DNA from: Eudoraea adriatica DSM 19308 | GTDB lineage: Bacteria > Bacteroidota > Bacteroidia > Flavobacteriales > Flavobacteriaceae | Assembly (NCBI RefSeq): GCF_000382125.1 | Contig: NZ_KB907550.1 | Span: forward strand, 124,001-188,000 | Length of the DNA: 64,000 nucleotides | Direction of reading: 5' to 3' | Shown: one piece after another, positions 60,347-64,000 of the stretch | How the letters are laid out: each line of letters begins with the position of its first letter | Position numbering within the stretch: position 1 is the stretch's first letter | Notes under the pieces: model-generated | Told to the model about the DNA's origin: nothing | Database searches by the model: none | What the model saw: only the letters and a program-made list of their open reading frames with translations | Made by a program: the position numbers and the translations under genes

Positions 60347-63313
60347 ATGAACATCCGAATTGTTTTTTATGTTTTGGCTAATGCTTTATTTTTAAGCTGC
60401 GCAACCGAACCTTCGAAATCTATTGAAGGTTTTGAAATACACCCTGATTTTAAAATTGAATTAGTTGCTTCTGAACCATTGGTTTATGATCCGGTGGACA
60501 TGCAGTTCTCTCCCTCGGGCAAAGCCTACGTTTTAGAAATGCCCGGTTATCCTCTGCGTGATGAACAAAGCCGTATTATACTTTTGAAAGATACCGATGA
60601 TGATGGAGTTTATGATGAAAGGAAAGTCTATGCTGACAGCCTGGGAGTAGCTTCCTCTTTTATGTTTTATAAAGGTGGTTTTCTGGTAGCTTCCCCGCCT
60701 CATCTTATTTGGATTTCGGACCAGGACTTTGATGGGTTGGCCGATGAACGAGTTCATATTATGGATGGCTTTAGCAATGATAATCTTCAGCATAATTTTA
60801 ATGGATTGACTTATGGATTGGATAACTGGATCTATGCCGCAAATGGAGGAAATTCAGGAAAACCGTATTTTTTCTCTAAACCTGATGCCGTTCTGAATTT
60901 AAGAGGTGGTGATCTCCGTCTGGATTTGGAAAATGAAATTGCCGAAAGAGTAGGGGAATCTTCCGGTGGATTTAAAATTACTTTTGACGAATGGGGTAGA
61001 TTGTATGAAACGCATAACCTGGAACATGTTTCCCAATTGGTATTTGAGGATCGTTATTTTCAAAATTTACCTGTTACCCCCGGACATGCATTAACAAATA
61101 TCTCCGACCATGATGAAAACGGTTTGTCCAGAATTTATCCCATTGGTGAGCAGGAAACCAGGGTAAATCACCCTGAGCAATCCGGGTATTTTTCAGGTGC
61201 ATGCGGAATTACATTTTATGGGGGAGGAATATTCCCCGAAGATTTTAATTCATCTTTATTAGTGGCTGATTGCGTTCTGAATCTTGTCCATATGGACATG
61301 TTAACCGAAAACAACGCAGCTTCGAAAGCAAGCAGGGTTGGAGATAAAACCGAATTTCTGGCGTCTAGTGACAGGGCATTTAGACCGGTTAATATGACTG
61401 TGGGCCCGGATGGGTCTCTTTATGTTTTAGATATGCACAGGGAAGTAATTGAACATCCTGAATGGATTCCGGATGATATTGAGGCCGAACTGGATTTAAA
61501 TGCCGGGAGAAAGGAAGGAAGGATCTACCGTATTACCGGAATCCAATATAACTATGACAAACCAAAAGATCTGGAAAGTTTTAGTGAAACAGAACTTGTA
61601 GCAGCCCTGGGGAACAAAAACCAATGGATAAGGAAGACAGCGCAACAATTACTCGTAACCCAAAAGAATTATAAATCAGTTCCTTTACTGGCAACACAAT
61701 TGGACAGCACTCAAAATCCGTTGGCAAGAATCCATAGTTTATGGACACTGGAGGGCCTGGGTAGCCTGAATAACAAGCAATTAATGAAAGCTTTAAATGA
61801 TCCTTATAGCCCTATTGCCGAAAATGCCCTGAAAATTCTAGAGACAAGACCAGAAGAAATTAACGAGTTTATGGAACCATTGCTGGGTTTGACCCTGGCA
61901 AGTAATCCACGCCTTAGAATGCAGGCTGCTCTTACCCTCAGTGCTATCTCAGATTCTTTATATTTTGCAAATAGGGGTCAAATAGCGTCCTCAATGAGAA
62001 AGGTATTAAAGGAAACTCAATCCGATCAATGGAACAGAATGGCAATGTCATTTGCATTAAGCAGACAGGCCGGTCGTTTTGTAGGTGAAGAATTGACATA
62101 TAACGAGGAGCTAACAGAAGATCAAAAACAGGTACTGGGAATTTTGACCGCAATAATTGGAAAAGAAATGGATGTTCCGAGTATTAAATCGGTCCTGGAT
62201 GGAATCTATAAAAGTAATATACCAAAACCTTTAAAAGCCGGGTTTATTGAATCACTTTCCAAAGGATACGTACAGAGAGTGGATCAAATGGCAGACAAAG
62301 ACAGTGAGAATTCAATCATAAAGGCTTTGAGAGCTCTGGAAAACACCAATGACCTTGGAATAATAAAAGCCGCTGGAGAACTTCGCCTGGCCATGGGATT
62401 TCCTTCTTCTGAAAAGATCAATGAAATAATGGCGAAATCCCAGAAGGATATTTTAGAGCAAAAGGGGAGTATAGATGAGCAATTGCTGCAACTAAAATTA
62501 ATTGGCTTGTCTGATTTCGAAAACAGGGCCTCTTTGCTTTACAAACTGCTGGATAGTAAAAGACCAATGGTTTTGCAAAAGGAATCCCTTCGACAATTAT
62601 GGAATTCTAATGAAAAAGAAGTGGGGCCAAGGCTTTTAGGTATGTGGAATTCTTTGGCTCCGGAAGCCAGAAAGCACGCAACGGATATTCTGTTATATAA
62701 ATCTTTTAATCATGATGTACTTTTAACTGCCATGGAAGATGGTACAGTGAACCTCGGTGAATTTAATCTTGACCTGGAGCGCAGGAGAGTATTATTGTTT
62801 TCTGATGATGAAGATATTCGAAAACGAGCGGAGGCATTGTTTTCAGATAGCGGAGTTGTTCAAAGGAAACAGGTAATATTAGAAATGCAAGCTGCTTTAG
62901 CCCTTAATGGTGATTCAGAAAAGGGAAGTGTTGTATTTAAAAATTTGTGTTCAAGTTGCCATATTTATGGAAGTACAGGCAATGAGGTAGGTCCTGTTTT
63001 AACCGAAATAAGCAGGAAAAGTAAGGAATCTCTGGTTCATGAAATTCTGGACCCTAATGCCGCCGTGGATACCCGATATTTAAACTACAAAGTAATCACA
63101 ACTGGCGGAAGCATCTATTTTGGGCTTGTCAGTAATGAAACAGATACAGAACTGGCATTAAAAATGACAGGTGGGGAAGAAGTAATTATTCCTAAAAATA
63201 CAATTGAAGTATTTATGTCTACCGGAAAATCTCTAATGCCGGAAGGACTGGAAGCTGGAATTAATAAACAGCAAATGGCTGATTTGCTGGCATTTCTTCA
63301 ACAACCGCGATAG
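60347..63313 (+). CDS. PVC-type haem-binding dehydrogenase-like lipoprotein with HEAT repeats
   Basis: A 988-residue exported lipoprotein (lipobox Cys18, LFLSC). Residues about 30-400 form a beta-propeller of the membrane-bound dehydrogenase type (FEIHPDFKIELVASEPLVYDPVDMQFSPSGKAYVLEMPGYP...; Asp-rich loops DTDDDGVYD and DQDFDGLAD). Residues about 410-840 are helical HEAT-like repeats, and the C-terminal domain has a single haem c motif C868-S-S-C871-H872 (KNLCSSCHIYGSTGNEVGP). This three-part architecture is frequent in Planctomycetes and Bacteroidota and is linked to oxidation of sugars or other glycan parts. The substrate is unknown. Convergent with a sugar isomerase-like gene. Confidence 0.88.
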   Translation: MNIRIVFYVLANALFLSCATEPSKSIEGFEIHPDFKIELVASEPLVYDPVDMQFSPSGKAYVLEMPGYPLRDEQSRIILLKDTDDDGVYDERKVYADSLGVASSFMFYKGGFLVASPPHLIWISDQDFDGLADERVHIMDGFSNDNLQHNFNGLTYGLDNWIYAANGGNSGKPYFFSKPDAVLNLRGGDLRLDLENEIAERVGESSGGFKITFDEWGRLYETHNLEHVSQLVFEDRYFQNLPVTPGHALTNISDHDENGLSRIYPIGEQETRVNHPEQSGYFSGACGITFYGGGIFPEDFNSSLLVADCVLNLVHMDMLTENNAASKASRVGDKTEFLASSDRAFRPVNMTVGPDGSLYVLDMHREVIEHPEWIPDDIEAELDLNAGRKEGRIYRITGIQYNYDKPKDLESFSETELVAALGNKNQWIRKTAQQLLVTQKNYKSVPLLATQLDSTQNPLARIHSLWTLEGLGSLNNKQLMKALNDPYSPIAENALKILETRPEEINEFMEPLLGLTLASNPRLRMQAALTLSAISDSLYFANRGQIASSMRKVLKETQSDQWNRMAMSFALSRQAGRFVGEELTYNEELTEDQKQVLGILTAIIGKEMDVPSIKSVLDGIYKSNIPKPLKAGFIESLSKGYVQRVDQMADKDSENSIIKALRALENTNDLGIIKAAGELRLAMGFPSSEKINEIMAKSQKDILEQKGSIDEQLLQLKLIGLSDFENRASLLYKLLDSKRPMVLQKESLRQLWNSNEKEVGPRLLGMWNSLAPEARKHATDILLYKSFNHDVLLTAMEDGTVNLGEFNLDLERRRVLLFSDDEDIRKRAEALFSDSGVVQRKQVILEMQAALALNGDSEKGSVVFKNLCSSCHIYGSTGNEVGPVLTEISRKSKESLVHEILDPNAAVDTRYLNYKVITTGGSIYFGLVSNETDTELALKMTGGEEVIIPKNTIEVFMSTGKSLMPEGLEAGINKQQMADLLAFLQQPR

Positions 63314-63398
63314 AGAACTTAAACTTAAAGTTTCAAATTAATCTATCAGGAAATGGGTTTTTCGAAATTGTTATTGCAGGGATGAATTTAAAGGCATT

Positions 63399-64000
63399 TT
63401 AAGCCAGAGACATTTTACAATACTCCAGGCACTTTTTAACCTCCTCTACAGCATTTGAGCCCTCCGGGATATCGTATTCCAGTTCTATGGTTACAGGAAA
63501 TTTATACTTGTTATCCCTGATTAATTGAAGGGCCTGGGTTATAGGAGTATCTCCGGTTCCCCAGGGAAGATTTCCTTTTCCATGCTCCGGTGTTTGCCGA
63601 TCTTTGGTGTGCATGCTCATTATCCGCTTATGTTTGCTCTTTATAATATCCAGCGGGGCTTTATTTCCGGCAGCTACATAATGGCCCAGATCCAGGTTCA
63701 ATGCGTTGTATTTGGATTGTTTCAGTGCTGTATCCCAGAAGGTGGGGGTTTGTTGTTCATGACCATGGTAGGCTACATAGATACCGTGTTTTTTTGCCAT
63801 AGCTCCAAGTTTTTGGGTATGAATATCATCATCCGGGTGCTCCAGGGTTACATGGCTGGCTCCTAAAGTTTTCGCTGCCCGCATTCCCCAATTAATTTCG
63901 TCGTCAGTATTGTCCTTTCCAAAGGCCCTTGGTTTAAAAGCATAAATGGTAACCCCGGCATCATTATACATCTTCCTGAGTTCTTCAAATTTGTCCATGG
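63399..64000 (-). CDS. Sugar phosphate isomerase/epimerase-like TIM-barrel protein (5' end beyond window)
   Basis: At least 199 residues of an AP-endonuclease-2/xylose-isomerase-like TIM barrel: AAKTLGASHVTLEHP, YHGHEQQTP, NLDLGHYVAAG, IMSMHTKDR, WGTGDTPITQALQLIRDNKYKFPVTIELEY. Metal-ligand His/Glu/Asp residues are typical. Family members have about 280-320 residues, so around 90 N-terminal residues, probably including a Tat leader, lie beyond the window; the ATG at 63998 is most likely internal. It may act on a keto-sugar and could cooperate with the neighbouring dehydrogenase-like protein, which is inference. Confidence 0.85.
   Translation of the reverse strand, partial: MDKFEELRKMYNDAGVTIYAFKPRAFGKDNTDDEINWGMRAAKTLGASHVTLEHPDDDIHTQKLGAMAKKHGIYVAYHGHEQQTPTFWDTALKQSKYNALNLDLGHYVAAGNKAPLDIIKSKHKRIMSMHTKDRQTPEHGKGNLPWGTGDTPITQALQLIRDNKYKFPVTIELEYDIPEGSNAVEEVKKCLEYCKMSLA

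Overview
The window is a chromosomal segment of a flavobacterium (Bacteroidota, probably marine Flavobacteriaceae). The reasons are: near absence of Shine-Dalgarno sequences, -7 boxes of the TAnnTTTG type (for example before rpsP and the tRNA-Asp leader), a replicative DnaE with a fused N-terminal DnaQ-type exonuclease, a long E/A-rich tail on ribosomal protein S16, SusR-like TPR/HTH membrane regulators, several sulfatases, and an expansion of the flavobacterial DUF6090 family. It is moderately AT-rich, and most genes run in long co-directional blocks.

Layout. 1-3.5 kb (+): 3' part of a second, DnaE2-like DNA polymerase, then a UPF0114 membrane protein, a GNAT acetyltransferase and a membrane protein. 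3.6-19.3 kb (-): a long co-directional block with a mutarotase, all four enzymes of trans-4-hydroxy-L-proline catabolism, galactokinase, a Gfo/Idh/MocA oxidoreductase, a DUF5996 protein, a Tat-type amidase, an NYN-LOTUS RNase-like protein, a DUF1680/GH127-type beta-L-arabinofuranosidase and a sulfatase. Together these look like a programme for consuming arabinosylated/galactosylated hydroxyproline-rich glycoprotein. 19.5-21 kb: a small exported protein and CorA. 21.1-26.7 kb (+): a tight five-gene operon of unknown purpose (threonine-synthase-like PLP enzyme, DUF1611/DgcN-like protein, QueC-like PP-loop protein, creatininase-family amidohydrolase, dipeptide-epimerase-like enolase-superfamily enzyme). 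26.8-34.8 kb (-): an alcohol dehydrogenase-like protein, an acyl-CoA synthetase/E1alpha/E1beta/E2/ACP operon, a CapA-like protein and a lipoprotein cytochrome c. The last three transcription units share an ATGAY-N4-RTCAT operator at one fixed distance from a candidate -7 box.

35-38.9 kb (+): five tandem DUF6090 paralogues. 39.3-40.8 kb (+): a P-loop kinase and an aminoglycoside-phosphotransferase-like kinase, which are fused in many other bacteria. 40.8-43.6 kb (-): thioesterase, lipoprotein methyltransferase and purple-acid-phosphatase-like genes with a repeated TTTATTTGAAC element at their borders. 43.9-51.4 kb is an accessory patch bounded by pieces of tRNA-Asp. It holds a probable beta-pore-forming lipoprotein divergent from a TPR-HTH membrane regulator, a broken gene, orphan small genes (one terminase-small-subunit-like), a sixth DUF6090 gene, the intact tRNA-Asp, and a GIY-YIG gene lying between the intact tRNA and a broken 5' copy of it.

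51.4-64 kb: housekeeping genes (DUF58, trxA, dnaE on -; rpsP, rimM on +) with a second sulfatase, a large PVC-type haem-binding dehydrogenase-like lipoprotein and a sugar isomerase cut by the window end. No rRNA, CRISPR array, transposase or integrase was seen.
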